This document shows positions 33,333 to 45,523 of a stretch of DNA of 64,000 nucleotides, piece after piece. Location of the stretch: NCBI GenBank assembly GCA_033558025.1, contig JAUCEF010000007.1, positions 1,922,001 to 1,986,000 of the forward strand, given 5' to 3'. Origin of the DNA: Phytophthora sp. 'mugwort'. Taxonomy: Eukaryota > Oomycota > Peronosporomycetes > Peronosporales > Peronosporaceae. The notes beneath the pieces were generated by a model. The model was not told the DNA's origin, made no database searches, and was given only the letters and a program-made list of their open reading frames with translations. Position 1 is the stretch's first letter. Every line of letters starts with the position of its first letter. The position numbers were made by a program, and so were the translations under genes.

Positions 33333-34232
33333 TTACACGGCGTCTCCGTCGCTTTCTTGGCTCCTGTCATCATCTCGCATGTGGTCTATGTCTTGCTGAT
33401 CAGGGTTGCTCGGCACAGGAGGCGTGAACGATTGGAAAATGCCAGCAGCAAACACGTTGTGGTTAGGAAGACCAACTGCATGCCGCAAGGTTGATAGATC
33501 CACTAGCACAGGAATCCACGCGCCGTTGAACATCATGCGCACCGTTGCTGTCTCTTGTTCTGCTTGCTGCGCACGTTGCGCTTCCCCGATCCTGACCAGC
33601 TCTCGTTGTCGGTTCAGCTCCATTGCTTGAGCGGTTGTGTTATCCTGGGGAACCTCGAACGGAGTGCTGTCGGATCGCCTGGCCTGCACGATGTCGAGGT
33701 GATGCGCTATGATAGGTCCAACCGATATGGCATTCGCTGCCTCATGGGCCATGCGCTGAACGCATGCTCGCTCTATTCGTGCAGCTGTAGCACGGTGGAA
33801 CTGGGCTGGGGGCTGAGCGGTGCTTCTGGTGTACAGGAACGCCTGAAATCGAAATGCATTTATCGCCAAACGGTCCTCGGGTTTCAGCATCCGCCAGCGA
33901 TGTTGGAGTGTTTGGTGAAAGTTGTCACCAGACAGCCGTACGTACTTGCATTGACCATCGCTCTTGGCCCACTTCAAGTAGATATCACTAGCACTGTGAA
34001 GCTCAATACGCTTCTTAGCTGCCTCAGAACTTGCTGCAACCTCCGTAAACTTCGCTAAGCATTTCTCGCGAAACACAGCATATCCTTCGTCGAGGTCGAA
34101 CGTAATGTCCTTGCGCCATCCTCCGCGCGAGTTACCAAGCGGTTCGCCGACACGAACGACTAACACTGCATCCAGCACGCGAGGTAATGAAGCTCCGTCG
34201 ACCCGTCGGTCTGGACCGATCTCGGTCTCCAT
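33333..34232 (-). CDS. Unrecognised 299-residue protein in a transposon island
   Basis: A clean reading frame from ATG 34232; an in-frame upstream start at 34274 would give 313 residues. I do not recognise the family. The N-terminal third has short hydrophobic strands (VLDAVLVVRVGEPLG) and ITFDLDEGYAVFREKCLAKFTEVA, the middle WAKSDGQCKYVRLSGDNFHQ, followed by HRWRMLKPEDRLAINAF. A glutamine- and arginine-rich helix (MELNRQRELVRIGEAQRAQQ) and an acidic tail close it. It sits between decayed transposases yet is intact, so it is either a recently active element's accessory protein or a host gene. Not a recognised effector: no signal peptide or RXLR is visible. Confidence 0.55.
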   Translation of the reverse strand: METEIGPDRRVDGASLPRVLDAVLVVRVGEPLGNSRGGWRKDITFDLDEGYAVFREKCLAKFTEVAASSEAAKKRIELHSASDIYLKWAKSDGQCKYVRLSGDNFHQTLQHRWRMLKPEDRLAINAFRFQAFLYTRSTAQPPAQFHRATAARIERACVQRMAHEAANAISVGPIIAHHLDIVQARRSDSTPFEVPQDNTTAQAMELNRQRELVRIGEAQRAQQAEQETATVRMMFNGAWIPVLVDLSTLRHAVGLPNHNVFAAGIFQSFTPPVPSNPDQQDIDHMRDDDRSQESDGDAV

Positions 34233-34279
34233 ACGAACACACTCTTGGAAGGTAAGTTTTGCTGGTAGCAACACACGCC

Positions 34280-35060
34280 TTGTAGCAACCTAAGCGACAG
34301 TCCAAGCACAATAGCACAATAAAGCGCCAGCAACAGCACAACCCACGTCTTGAAAGCCCAAAGAGATACGCCTAAGAGCGCAAATGGTTGAATAAACGGC
34401 GTAATGCCTCACGTGTATTCGCATTAATCTAGATAAGCACGGTAGCAGCAAATCACAGCACAGTCACAACACAGCGGCTGGTGGCGTCTTACGAGGTTGC
34501 CGTCTGATCTTCTTGTGTGTGAGGGCAAGTGGTTGGCGTGACCCAACTCGGTGATGGAAGTCCGGTTTAGTTGCGACAGTTGGGATAGGGGGCAAAAATC
34601 CTTCTGCAAATCCTCGAAAATAGTCGCCTACAATCTTTGCCCAGGGACGACTTAAATTAAAAGCGTGTCCGATATAAGTCTTCAAATCGGAGGGCAAAAC
34701 GGCTGCAAACCACATTCTTCTCTATCATTCCGTGTATTTTATGCATATTTTGGTGCGGTTTATGCGAAATCCCATGTACATTTTATGCCGATTCCGACAA
34801 ATCAATTTGGCTTTGCGGCTCATTTACTGTACAATGGGGATGCCATTCAGCGGTGTCGAATTTATCCGTCGTTGTCTGTAAGCGCTAAAAGATCTAATGT
34901 ATCTTTAGTACAAACTATCTGAACCACAATCGGAAGGCACAGTGTTTCGTACCTAAAGTGTGAAATTGTCAAATATTTAATGAGCTGGACACGATAGCGG
35001 TTTCAAGACGTCCAGATTGATCATAACTCGGCATTAAACTTGTACCATGAAAATGGCAGT
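34280..35060. other. Spacer between transposon remnants
   Basis: No intact gene. The minus-strand frame at 34464-34715 (MWFAAVLPSDLKTY) shares short similarity with a translated stretch near 32050, so it may be a terminal coding remnant of the same repeat. The remainder is AT-rich without recognisable domains. Confidence 0.35.
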
Positions 35061-35202
35061 ACAGTGCTTGCAGCAATTAGTCTGGTCAGACTAATTCATG
35101 TGATCAGGTTTTCAATGAACTCACACAATTTTGTCTGGTGCAAAGACAAGCAGACTAATTCTGAAAATAGACTAATTTTGAACTCCTAAATTAGTCTGAT
35201 TT

Positions 35203-36880
35203 TCAATGGAATTGCTGTGTATTATATGCAGTTATGTAAGGTGATTTAAACCAGGCTTCGTCACACGTTTCGTTCATTATCACAGTGCCGCCAAACTCGT
35301 GATGAGCCTCCTCTTCCATGCTGTCCATCGCCACACTGCGTGTATCCTCATCGGATGCTGGTGCTTCTGCATCATCCTCTGTATTGCTCTCAAATTCGAG
35401 TGGATACTTCTGCACGATCTCCTGTAAGTGTGGAAATAGCTGGTTTGTAGACCAGGTCCCGTCAACACCAAGCGATAAACCGCAACGCATCATTGCTTTC
35501 CGTGCGTAGTTGATTCCATTCTTGTCTCGCTGTTGGTTGACCTCTTTAACCAGACCTGCAGCCAGCTTAAGAAAAAACTACTTCCCGGCATTCCTTAGCT
35601 TTCTCGATTAGCTTCCATCCTTTCGTGCTTTGTTTTGCCCCTCTTTATCTTCGATGAGCTCGATCTTTTTATCGTTCCACATTCGCGACCACACCCTTGA
35701 TTTTCGCAATTACGAACGAGTCTGCAGGTTGGCATAAGTCGGTGGCGTTAGCGGGCAAATAATGCAGGGAGCGTTCAGACGCTTAAGTTCATCTTGGCAC
35801 TCGGACTCGTCTAGATGGCCTGAGCAGTTGTCCAAGAAGATAATCTTCTGGCAGCCGTTCGGATCAGCAGACACTGCTCTTCTCTCTGTAAGGTATTCAT
35901 GAAATAGACGCTGGTCCATCCACCTCTCCGGTCCCGTACGATAGCAAACACCGGTAACATCGTCCGAAACACCTCGAATTGGGTAGCTTCGGTTTGCGTT
36001 GGTAAGATTCATCATTGGGGGGGGGGCGTATGTAGCCGCTGCACCACCGGATATACGGACAATCATCGTCATCCCCTCTCCACCCGGTACGACATCGGCG
36101 TACTTGACTTGCTTCTCTGATATAAATCCAAGAGTCTTGTTGTTATCGAAATCGATGACGAACTGCGTTTCGTCGATGTTCTCGACTGCATTCTCATCCA
36201 ACTTTCCGCTCTTAAATTACGGCTAAGCTGGCCCAAGGGAGGTGCTACTTCTTTCCCAGTCTGGGCTTGCTTTCCTGACTGACTTGGCGATTTCCCTTGT
36301 GCGCGCGTAACACAACCTCGTGCTTCTCAATGAACACTTGTACCCATTTCGCAGTAATTTTCGACACGAGAAGTGAACCACCAGCATCCACTGATGTTGT
36401 ATCATAGACTGCGGTTGGCGTTCGAAACTGTGAGCGCAACTTGACGAAGCAGGGGAGCTTCGAACTTGAGACCGGCCTTTCTCAGGCGATCAAACTCTTC
36501 GAGGAGCAGGGGGTAAAGCCAAGTCACCATTTTCTCGGACGGCGACCTCTTCCGGCTATGCATTCGTGGCTAACGCGAACACGTCTTTGCTTCCTCTGCC
36601 CCGATACTACCGTCGCGCCACGATTCGCTTTCAGAAATCTCGATCGTTTTTGCCACCAGTCCATAGCTTTGGCAATATTTGCTTGCCGAGTTGTAGACTT
36701 GAAGATCATAGGGAACTTATCCACAGCTTTCGTGAATAGCAACTAGTCACCGCTAACATCCTCCGTCTGCACCATCCAACGCAGAACTTTTCTTCGCTGA
36801 ACAATGTCCGTGACAACTTGAGCAGAGAGACGAATACTGGGACTTGGTATGCTCGAATTCCGTTTTGACGAGCTGTCAAC
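35203..36880 (-). pseudogene. DDE (CENP-B/pogo-like) transposase, degraded
   Basis: Read on the minus strand in several frames. An N-terminal DNA-binding region includes VDKFPMIFKSTTRQANIAKAM and RRVRVSHECIAGRGRRPRKW. The best preserved block (36201-35710) has the first catalytic motif NIDETQF and the second FLDNCSGH, then ICPLTPPTYANLQ. After a frame change QPADSFVIAKIKGVV supplies the third Asp region. A C-terminal segment (35493-35203) is acidic. Stops and frameshifts near 36200, 35700 and 35600 show inactivation. A run of ten G (36017-36026) falls inside the core. Pogo/Tigger affinity rests on the DDE spacing and the PADSF block. Confidence 0.75.
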
Positions 36881-37932
36881 TGGTGCAACTCTTATCAGGG
36901 TTTTCAGTGTAGAAGTCGGAGATGCGTCTTAAGTCACCAACACTGGGTTGACGATGCTGATGGCGCCATGTTAGGTATCAGCGATGACGTGAGGTCGTGC
37001 AAACGCAGCAACGAACGGGTAGGATGATGAAAGCTGAGACCTCATAGATTGCGTTATCTTGTGACTTGTATTCGGTGAAGTTGGGGCTCCGGCACATGTC
37101 TGCCGACGGTGGAGGCGCTCGAACCGAGTGAAGTGGTGGTAGATTGGTCGCTTAATCTGGAAGAGCAGCTTGGGCATCTAATTAGTTGTCCAAACCCCTA
37201 AGGACCGACTAGCGTTCCGCAGAAAGGATGCATCGAAGCGTTGCAATCCGGGCACAGGTGGACTCTATCTACCGTCTCTCTACAGCCTCCGCAAAAGGAA
37301 GAGTTAGAGACGTCGCTGTGCATTATTTCTGTCGTCTTTGCTGAGGGTTTTCCTTTGTGACTGGCTCCCGAGTCTTTACCACGTCCTGACTGGTAACGCG
37401 AGCGCCTCGGTTATACCAAAAGGATAGTCTGTTTTTGGGTGATCTGGATACAATTCTTAATTTTGGTTATGTAGGAAAATTGTATGGAAAACGAGCAAAC
37501 TAAATACGAAAGAAATATAACGGGAAGTTGTAATGGGGAAAGAAGCAAATGGGTAGCTGAACATTTGGTGCCGACACTCATCCATCCCCAAATCGAAGAC
37601 AGAAAGAAAAGCCTATCTCTGGCGCCTTGCGCCTCAGTCATGTGCCGAATAATCATCACAACCGGGGCTCGAACTCAGGTCATGGGATTGATCGGGCAGA
37701 AACCAAACCACTTTACCAAGACGAGCCTAACGTCTTGCAGACTAACTTTGAATATTTATGCTCAGACTAATTTTGAATCTGGTCAATCTGATATAGACTA
37801 ATTATGAACATAGACTAATTTGAACTCAGACATAGCTCAGAATGAAATGCAATGAACGACGTGATATATCATAAGGCCTATCGTGGTGTCCAAGCTGGTA
37901 GCATCTGCGTGATGATCGCCTCAATCTCTAAC
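36881..37932. other. Right portion of the pogo-like element and spacer
   Basis: No intact gene. It includes the right subterminal repeats of the element (37739-37820) and a tRNA-like stretch on the minus strand around 37656-37740. Short ORFs in the interval have no recognisable domain. Confidence 0.4.
37656..37740 (-). repeat. Weak tRNA-like (SINE-type) sequence
   Basis: The minus strand has a TGGTAAAGTGG box-A-like segment and a GAGTTCGAGCCC box-B-like segment about 40 bp apart. The stems do not fold into a good cloverleaf, so it is not a working tRNA gene. A tRNA-derived SINE fragment is the likeliest reading. Confidence 0.3.
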
Positions 37933-40067
37933 TCACACGTCATACCTCGCTAAGAAAACTGCTGCACTAGTCCCGTTGAATCTGATTATCCCTTGGTTAT
38001 GGCGCAGCATCTCCACGTATGCACGAATCACCGCCGGGGACGTGAGGTTGTTCCTCAAATCGACTTTTCTTAGCGCTTTGTGACCCTGAACGGCTCGCGC
38101 GAGGCAGCACAATCCCCTTTCCTGTAGTTTCGGCTTTGTCTGAGATCCCTCGAGCACCGAGTGCAGCGAGAACGACACCAATGTGGAATTCTCTGCTAAT
38201 GCATCGGCTAATGCACTGCCACCTTCGTCTCCGATATCGTTAAAACTCACGTCCAGCTCTTCCAATCCTGCGTACGTGCGCAGCAGAGTTGCGATCGCTT
38301 GAGCGCCTTCATCGCCAAGATTATTTCGCGAAAAATCGAGATAACGACACTGCGAGTCAGGCGAAGCTGCGAGTTCTTGTGCAATTGCGGCTGCCCCATA
38401 CTGGCTCAATCCTTTCCCACTGAAGTCGAGTTTCTCTTGACACGCAAAGTCTTTGGCAAAACGTTTCCGGAAATCCTGCGCCTGCGAAATCGCTGTGAGC
38501 ATCACTTTGCACTCAGTTGTGAGGGAATTACCAATGCTTAAACGAATACGTCGCTGCTGGTTTGCCGTGAAGGCCTTCAGGTATAATTGTTTGGCTCCCG
38601 CATCAGAAATTTGGTTGTGGTCAAGAAGGAGCTCCTCAAGTTTTAGGTTTGGCTCCAGCCCTTCCGCGAGTCCAAGAATTGCCTTATCTAGCGCATACGA
38701 TAGGCATTGTGACTGTCAACAATAACAAGAATATCCCCATTATTGCATAGCTACGTACCCGTGATTAAATTGTATGACAGATTTAATACTCGAAGCGGAG
38801 TTTGTAGTGCCAGGAACAGGCCCAGCTCATACGCTCCCTTCTCCCCGATTTCATTACCGCTTAAGTCAAGTACTTCCAATAATTGCCAGTTCGGCGACGA
38901 TCGAAGTGTTGTCGTTACAATATGAATGTGTTTATCCAATAAACAACATTCCAGCAGAATATCCCGCTTAACCTTACTTCCACTCAAATTGAGCACTTCC
39001 GCAGCCAAACTCAATTGTGTCTCGATAATTTTTTCGTGCAGCTTCGAGTGGATCTGCTCTAATAGTACAGACTCAGATGCGACGTTGAGATGGAGAAAAC
39101 GTAATGGGAACGGTGCTACAATTCCGTTAAGTGCGTGGTAGAACGATGTGATTCCAGCTTTCTTGATCTACAAAAAGCACAACAAGTCGTGAGTCACAAA
39201 CCTCGCAGCTATATCCTGCATTCGTACCTGATTATGTCCGAGATCAAGCGTTTGCAATGCTGGCGATTGATCGATCACGAACGCGAGACTGGCTGCACCA
39301 CAGTCCCCTATCATGTTCCCTGACAGTGATAGAACCTCGACATTCATTTGCGGCAATAATTTGCTCAAAATGATCGCTGCCTCATCGGTTAGTGCATTTG
39401 AACGAAAAAAAAGCCTTTGAATAGTCTTAGCGAAACTAGCTGCCAAGATCTCGGAGATGCAAAGATCGGTCATTCCCGTGCATGACATATCCAGCATTTG
39501 CAGACACTCTCGGTCTTCGGCATCTATCGCTGCTATCAGCGGTTTAATCCACGAATTAGTTGCACCAAATGGATTAAGCGATAAATCAAGTTGTGTCAGG
39601 GCGGGGCACTGCGCAATAAAACCGGCAATTGATTCGAGCCCTCGAGTTGAGAATCTAACAGAAAAAAATCCAGCAAGCGTCAAAAAGTCATTGTGAAGTA
39701 ACAAATCTCCAACCCTGAAATTCTTAACATACTGGTTGCTGGCGAGATTCAGCGTCGTGAGTGCTGGCCAATGTGCGCCTTGTAACTCGACCGGCCAAAA
39801 GGCATCATCCAGTTCATTGAAAGAAAGGTCGAGCACGGTTAACGAGGCCGAGACGGCTGGAAAAGTGACAAATGGGAAGAAGTCCGTGCCGAACTCACTG
39901 ACGAGCTTTTGCTCCGCCAGAAAAATCTTTCTTGAAACATGGGCATGCTCCGGTTTCGACGCCCGTCGAGAGCTTCGAGGTTGCATCAAAGCTCTCGCTT
40001 CTTCTTGTAGTTGGCTCAGATATGTGAGCTGCGTCGCCACGGTGGACATGACATCTCTGGATGACAT
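37933..40067 (-). CDS. Ribonuclease-inhibitor-type LRR protein
   Basis: Three exons, 40067-39228, 39167-38759 and 38687-37933, encode 667 residues (699 if the ATG at 40163 is used). The last intron was placed so that LNLSYNLITDKAILGLAEGL forms a normal repeat; the other acceptor just upstream breaks the frame. Repeats include LTVLDLSFNELDDAFW, LTQLDLSLNPFG, VEVLSLSGNMIGDCGAA, LQTLDLGHNQIKK, LEVLDLSGNEIGEKG, LEELLLDHNQISDAG, RYLDFSRNNLGDEGAQ and LEELDVSFNDIGDEGG. There is no signal peptide or transmembrane segment, so it is likely intracellular. Role unknown; RI-type LRRs usually mediate protein binding. It is not linked by sequence to the 1488-residue LRR protein beyond the shared fold. Confidence 0.75.
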
Positions 40068-41412
40068 GACGACTGCTGCGCCTTTAAACGAAGCGCCACA
40101 AAGACCCTGTGCTCGACATGGGTGCGTGAAATACTTTAAATACATTATTGGAAGACCTTTCATACGCTATGGGGTTTTGAATCGTATGGATGATCCAAAA
40201 GAATAATAATAAGTTCGATTGCACAATTCTCCGACTGAGTTGTAAAGACTCGTTCGGTGAGAAAATCTTATAAGAGATTTGTGTACTCGAGCAGCACGGC
40301 GCAAAAACTTCTGCTTTGATAGCTCAAAAACTTCTGCTTTGATAGCTCAAATACTGGCTGAATTTTTTTAATCCATAGAGATAAGGCGGATATACAAACG
40401 TCGGCAGCATCTGGCAGATGACAAATGATGATAGCCGCTGCAAAAGGTTTTGAGTGCGCTAGATCGCGATTCAGAGATCGTCCAAGAACCTAACGTAGCA
40501 GATATCGAGTATAATACCACACACGATGATACTAAGTACATAAACGGTATAGCTCCCCACACGATATAACGTCCTACGAACAGCACAAGAGCTCTTCACC
40601 ATGGACTTCACAATTCTCATCATCCGATCATTTATATTGTGTCCTCGTTGTTTACTATTATAACCGTAGTGTTGTCGAATTTTGCAATTCAAATGGATGG
40701 TCGACTACTCTAGGATATTCCAGCGTCCAATTGGGTGCTCTATTCGCAAATTCTGCCCTCAGACACTGTACACTCGCACAAATTGTCGGTAGTATCTCAA
40801 TCTATGGACGCGTGGGCGATAAGCGTTCTTTTCAGGAGAAAGTCACTACATTACGTGGCATAATTTGCTGAGTAGGAGTAGCATTTTACTACGCAATAGT
40901 CATGTTGCTAAATATCAGGTCCAGATTTCAGCAGGCAATTGAACTGTTGAAGCTATGTAGTACCAGCACATGATACGGGGGCTTCGAGAAACCCTCAGTA
41001 GTTTAAGAAATCTTAAAGTATTGTATTATGCAGGGTTTTCAACTTGATGTAGAGTTTGCTTCTGTCGCCGCTACGGACTCAGCGATTTGTATTGGTGTCC
41101 TCAGCAAAGAAGCAGATGAAACCAAGTCGTGGGCTCGGGGGGACATCAACCGTGGGCCTGCCGGGGACGAGTGGGGTCGTACTGGTCGCTGTAGACCTGA
41201 AACACTGTTTGTTACAATTCTTCCTTCAGACTCATGAAAATTCCGGATATGCACTGGGTCAGGAAATGGCATTGATCCTTGCAATGTGCCAATCGAGGAG
41301 TGAATTAAATTGAATGGCCGTGGCCCTGCAGACTTGATGAGTCGGTGCTGGGGAGAATGAGTGAGTAAACTCAAAAGATTAGTGTAGTAATAACCTTTTC
41401 AAGTGGGTTTAG
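40068..41412. other. Spacer with a 23-bp tandem duplication
   Basis: About 1.3 kb between two minus-strand genes. No supported gene. It holds a 23-bp direct repeat (40303-40348) and ordinary AT-rich sequence; the LRR gene promoter is expected just above 40068. Confidence 0.45.
40303..40348. repeat. Two tandem copies of a 23-bp unit
   Basis: The unit AAAAACTTCTGCTTTGATAG plus CTC is repeated exactly twice, 40303-40325 and 40326-40348. A recent slippage duplication in spacer DNA. Confidence 0.85.
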
Positions 41413-44400
41413 TCAGTGTCCTACCGGGAGGTGGTAACCTTCGCTGTACGTTGAGATTTCGGTAGTCTGTTCACCGCTGTGTTTTGAGCTACTTGCACGT
41501 ATGAGCTCGTTTGAATGGGGGTCAACCAAAGCTGGGAACGTTGACGTCGGAATCTGCTGTGTACGTGGCAAGTGATTTAAGTGAATTTTGGTCGCCGGAT
41601 ACAGCGGTCGATTACTCGTTGGACTTCTTCGAGGAGATCCACCTTGACTCGGATAGAGTAACTCGTTTAGTTCGATCTTCGGTCTTCCTTTGCGACTCAA
41701 ATTATCCAAAAGCATGGCCACGCCACGAATCAACTACGACACAGCGTGGTTAGTAGGAGGGGGGGGGGGGTCGTAAAAGCAAAATAACCCTTCTTGATCT
41801 TACCTGTGCTTGAGCCTTCTTGAGTTCTCTACGCGAAACCTCGTGAGCGGAGACGGCAGTCGCTAGAGCAGATTTTCGCTGCTGAATGATCCGTATCATA
41901 GCGTTACACATACTGATGATGTTGAGGCGAACTGGGCGAAAAGATCCGTCGGAATGAATCGTTGCTCGTTTGTCGGCTAGAAGTTTTCCCTGAGACACGG
42001 ACATCGGTTAGTTTGCTATCAACACTTGGTTCTACTACTTTAAAACTGATACCTGATCAAGTCGATGCTCGGCTGTTATACACAAAATACGACACACCAA
42101 CATCTGCCACTTCACGGCGGCTAACCGCGTCTTAGCTCCAGCGCTTTCATTGATCAAGCGTCGAAGTTGAAGAATCACCTCGGGATCGTGTTCAATGTCA
42201 CTAGTATATTTCATCAACGGGAATTCTTCCCCTTCCAACTCCAACCCGGTGTCATCTTCAAGTACTGGGACATTTCGAGGCTCGTTCTCGTTAAAAATTT
42301 TGTTGCACATGTCGGAATTATTCGCGGTTGTGTCGGTGTTGGCATCTCGTAGAGTAAATTCCGAACGATTCTCTAGCGAACTCTCCATCTCGAGAACTGT
42401 GGGTACTGGCTCATCGATTGCTAGACCATGTTTAGTCAGCCAACCACTTTCGAAAATCTCTTGAACCAACGTCTTCCGATGAGAGGTCCCAGCAGTCTTG
42501 TCCTGAGAAGTACAAGTCGGGTCGCTGTCTCCGATATCGTCAGTAGCTTGAGTCGGACTTTCAATTACTTTTAACCTACTGTCAAGAACATCCTCTGTCG
42601 TCTTCACCTGGCAACTCGACTTGAACGTCTTGACAGGAGTAACAACTTTCCTTGGAGAACTACCTGCACTTCTTAGTGACACTGTTGACCCTCCCTCTTT
42701 GCCATTCTGTTGATTCATTCGCATCATCTTGGATGTTGATCTTGTGAGGTCTATCGTGGTGCGTCGAGAGGAGCGCGGGCTGAGAGAATTACCGAGATGC
42801 GTGGCTATTAACTCTCGTGCAAGCTGCTGTTTGACGGTGGGCATTCCAGAGTAGATAGTCTCTAACTCCAACAGAGCCTTGCTGACGACTTGTCGTTCAG
42901 CTGCTGTCAGGGTCGTCGGAGCTGGCACGTCAACCTCCGGGTCGGCTTGGGCTGCTCGGGTTTGGTTCAAAAGTTCATTAGAAATCTGCGTCAGTCGCTT
43001 CTTGTGTTTCTCGCACATGGCGCAGCTCCCAGACGCGTCTCCAAGCCCACCTCGCTCATGAGCTTCTTCGAGTTGCTTCTGAGCAATCTGTCGCTCCATT
43101 TCTAATGCTTTATTCATATTTTGCAGCTTGTCACATTCTAGTTGCCAGAACTCGAGCTCTGCCACATTTTGTTTGCGTAGCGTGCACATTTCCTCGGACA
43201 TGTGGCTCAAATGTGTTGTCAGAGTCAGCAACCGGTCCGTCTGCAGAGCTGAGGAGCGCTGCGATGCCCTGCGTAGTTTCAGCATGTCCGTTTGTGCAGT
43301 CGAAAGGGCCTTAAACAAGTCACGAGGATGTGACGCCAAGCTCACGACGAGATTGCCCTGAGAAAGATTGTTTGTCCGATTTCGCTTGGCGTCCTCTTCT
43401 GCGAGCTCCACCTCCGTCTTTTTCAGTAGCTCCTGCTGAATTTCGTGTTCTTTTCGTACACGAATAATGTCCTCTGTATACCGCTGTACCAGTGCCTCCA
43501 TTCTCTTGACCTCGCTGTGGTTATTCCCCAATTCACTTGCTTTTATTTCCACTAACTCAGCAGTATCATTCACTCCTGTGTCGTCGTCGCTATCTCCTTC
43601 GTTACCGAGCTTGGATTCGTCCATTGAAGGCAGAAACACCACACTTCTTTGCTCTAGCGGAGGCTGCGGCGGCGATTTCTTGGCAAACTTTATCATCAAA
43701 AGCTTCACTGCTGCTTGTCGCTCTTCGATCTTGCTGTTTCGAGTCTGGAGCGAGAATGCCAAGGAGGTCTTTAACCTTACCAGCTCTCGAGCGTGAGTCT
43801 CTTTTTCCTTCTGAAACGCACGCTGCAAGCTCCCAGCTCTTGCTTGAGCTACGTCGAGAGCTCGTCTGTTTTCCGCCAAGCCTTCGTCCTTGTCCGCGAG
43901 AGTGTTCTTCAGCTCGACAATCAAGTGTTCATACAGTGTATTGCGTCGATTTTGACGCGAGCCTGTCGAGTGTTCTTGACCATAAGCAGAGCGCATGATC
44001 TCATCGAGATCCAGCCCGTCTTCCTCGTCCAAATCCGTCTGTAGACAGCTGTCCACTGCACTTGACTTGACAAGTTCTGCTTGGAGAATCTTCTCCTGTA
44101 GTTGCGCGACATGCATGCAAGAGAGTTCAAGTTGACCTTCCAGCGTCAAAGACTTGGTGGACGCCTTTTCTAGCTGCGTCTTTAACTCAAGCACTTGCTC
44201 AAGCGTCTTACGCAAGTACAAGTCGGAATCATTCGTACTCTCGTCTGCATGGATATACCCGACCCCATTACACCCTTTGCACGGGATTAAACGACCTAAT
44301 TCTTCGAGCGTTGAGCATGGAAACACCGCCGGGTCCTCGTCTTTTTCCGATACTGCGTTTACTTCACTGGATGAAGATTGCACATAGCTATCAATCTGAG

Positions 44401-45523
44401 CTACAACAGCTTCCAGACCTCTCGCGATACGGCGCTTACCTCCGCGACGTGCACTTTGCTCCACTGCAGCCCACAAAATATCACTATTCAGAAGCTCCAC
44501 GAGCGCGTCGCCAATATCTTCCCAATTACCTTGATACGAACACACAGCGTCGGCGATACGCTGTCGCTCCACACTAGCGTCTTTAGGTGTCAGGAACCAC
44601 GGCGTCGACTCACTCGCTCGATACGTCACGTTCTCCTGCATTAACCGAGTAATTTTCTCACGGAGTTCTTGACACTCGACGGTCGACTCTCTCGCTCGCT
44701 GCTCCCACTTCTCCTTCTCTCGATGCAAGCCCTGCGTGTTCACATTGAGGGTCGTCCCGCCCCGTCCAGCCTTATATTTCAACTGCTCGTGCTCGTTATT
44801 GCTCTGTGTCGTCTTCGGTGCCTGTTTGCCAGCTAAAACCGTGGCAATGGCCTCATTCAGCCCAGACAACGCGCCAGACTCCGTCCCCTGCTTATTCATA
44901 AGATCACGCAGCATCAAGAGCTGCCTATACTGCTCCTTGCGTAGTGCATTGTTTTCAGCCACACGACGATCGACTTTCCCTTTAAGGTGCGTCACGTGCT
45001 TTTCCCATTCTTCAAGCTGCTGCGTCAGTTGAGTCACGCGTTGATGCTGGCTTTGTATGACTTGGTGCTGGGTCTGCAGTTCCTGGTGGACGCACTCGTG
45101 GAGAGAATTGACTAATGCTGTCTCGCGCTCTTGTATCAATGGAGCCAGCACCGTCTCAAAGAAGACACGCAGCTCGTTGTTAATTGTTTCGGACGCTGCG
45201 TCCGCTCGGATCTTGTGGTCCACTACATCTCGACGCTTCTCCGGGTCGTGACCAAGCAGAACCAGTAGCGAAGGCTTCCACTCGACCGATCGAATGCGCT
45301 GACAAAGCTCGACAAACGCCTTAGCGAAGGCTGCGTCTGTTGTTTCGTCACTGCTCAGCACGAGACGTCGTGTCACAAAGCGTGTCGTGTTTTTTCCAGT
45401 TGGAATCAGCCAATCCAAGTCCGTTTGCGTCTGCTTTTCCATTTGAAGCGAGAGATCCACGGGCGACAGATGCTTGTAGGCACGACGTACGAGCCGTACA
45501 CGGGGATGTTGAACGATTTCCAT
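41413..45523 (-). CDS. Large coiled-coil protein of unknown function
   Basis: Three exons, 45523-42053, 41989-41804 and 41733-41413, give about 1325 residues, all phase 0. The start MEIVQHPRVRLVRRAYKHL is the first ATG with an uninterrupted frame. Coiled-coil heptads dominate about 130-290, 450-640 and 660-860 (for example QVIQSQHQRVTQLTQQLEEW). A single Cys-rich element CKGCNGVGY resembles one DnaJ zinc repeat but stands alone. The last exons contain MCNAMIRIIQQRKSALATAV and IRGVAMLLDNLSRKGRPKIEL, then a proline/serine tail. No known family is recognised. Centriolar or cytoskeletal function is possible, but this is a guess from its architecture. The intron before the last exon holds a 12-G tract. 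Confidence 0.7.

Larger units (their letters stand above)
32052..34709. repeat. Inverted-repeat pair enclosing two transposon-like genes
   Basis: TTTGCAGCCGTTTTG at 32052-32066 and its exact reverse complement at 34695-34709 lie within longer imperfect inverted similarity of about 45 bp. They enclose the IS630/mariner-like pseudogene and the unrecognised 299-residue ORF, which suggests that both may belong to one element or a nested pair. Target-site duplications were not identified. Confidence 0.4.
35070..37830. mobile_element. Pogo/Tigger-like DNA transposon with AGACTAATT subterminal repeats
   Basis: Both flanks of a decayed transposase carry clusters of AGACTAATT. The left end has copies at 35075-35083 (reverse), 35088-35096, 35152-35160, 35169-35177 and 35189-35197 (reverse). 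The right end has 37764-37772, 37795-37803 and 37812-37820, plus one variant (AGACTAACT) at 37739-37747. Outside these clusters the motif is not seen nearby. Such subterminal repeats are usual transposase-binding sites. Exact termini and target duplication could not be set, so the boundaries are approximate. Confidence 0.6.

Noticed and set aside
39655..39713. Possible intron in the RI-type LRR gene
   Set aside because: GT-AG is present, but splicing changes the frame (59 bp) and breaks the next repeat, so the exon is read through.
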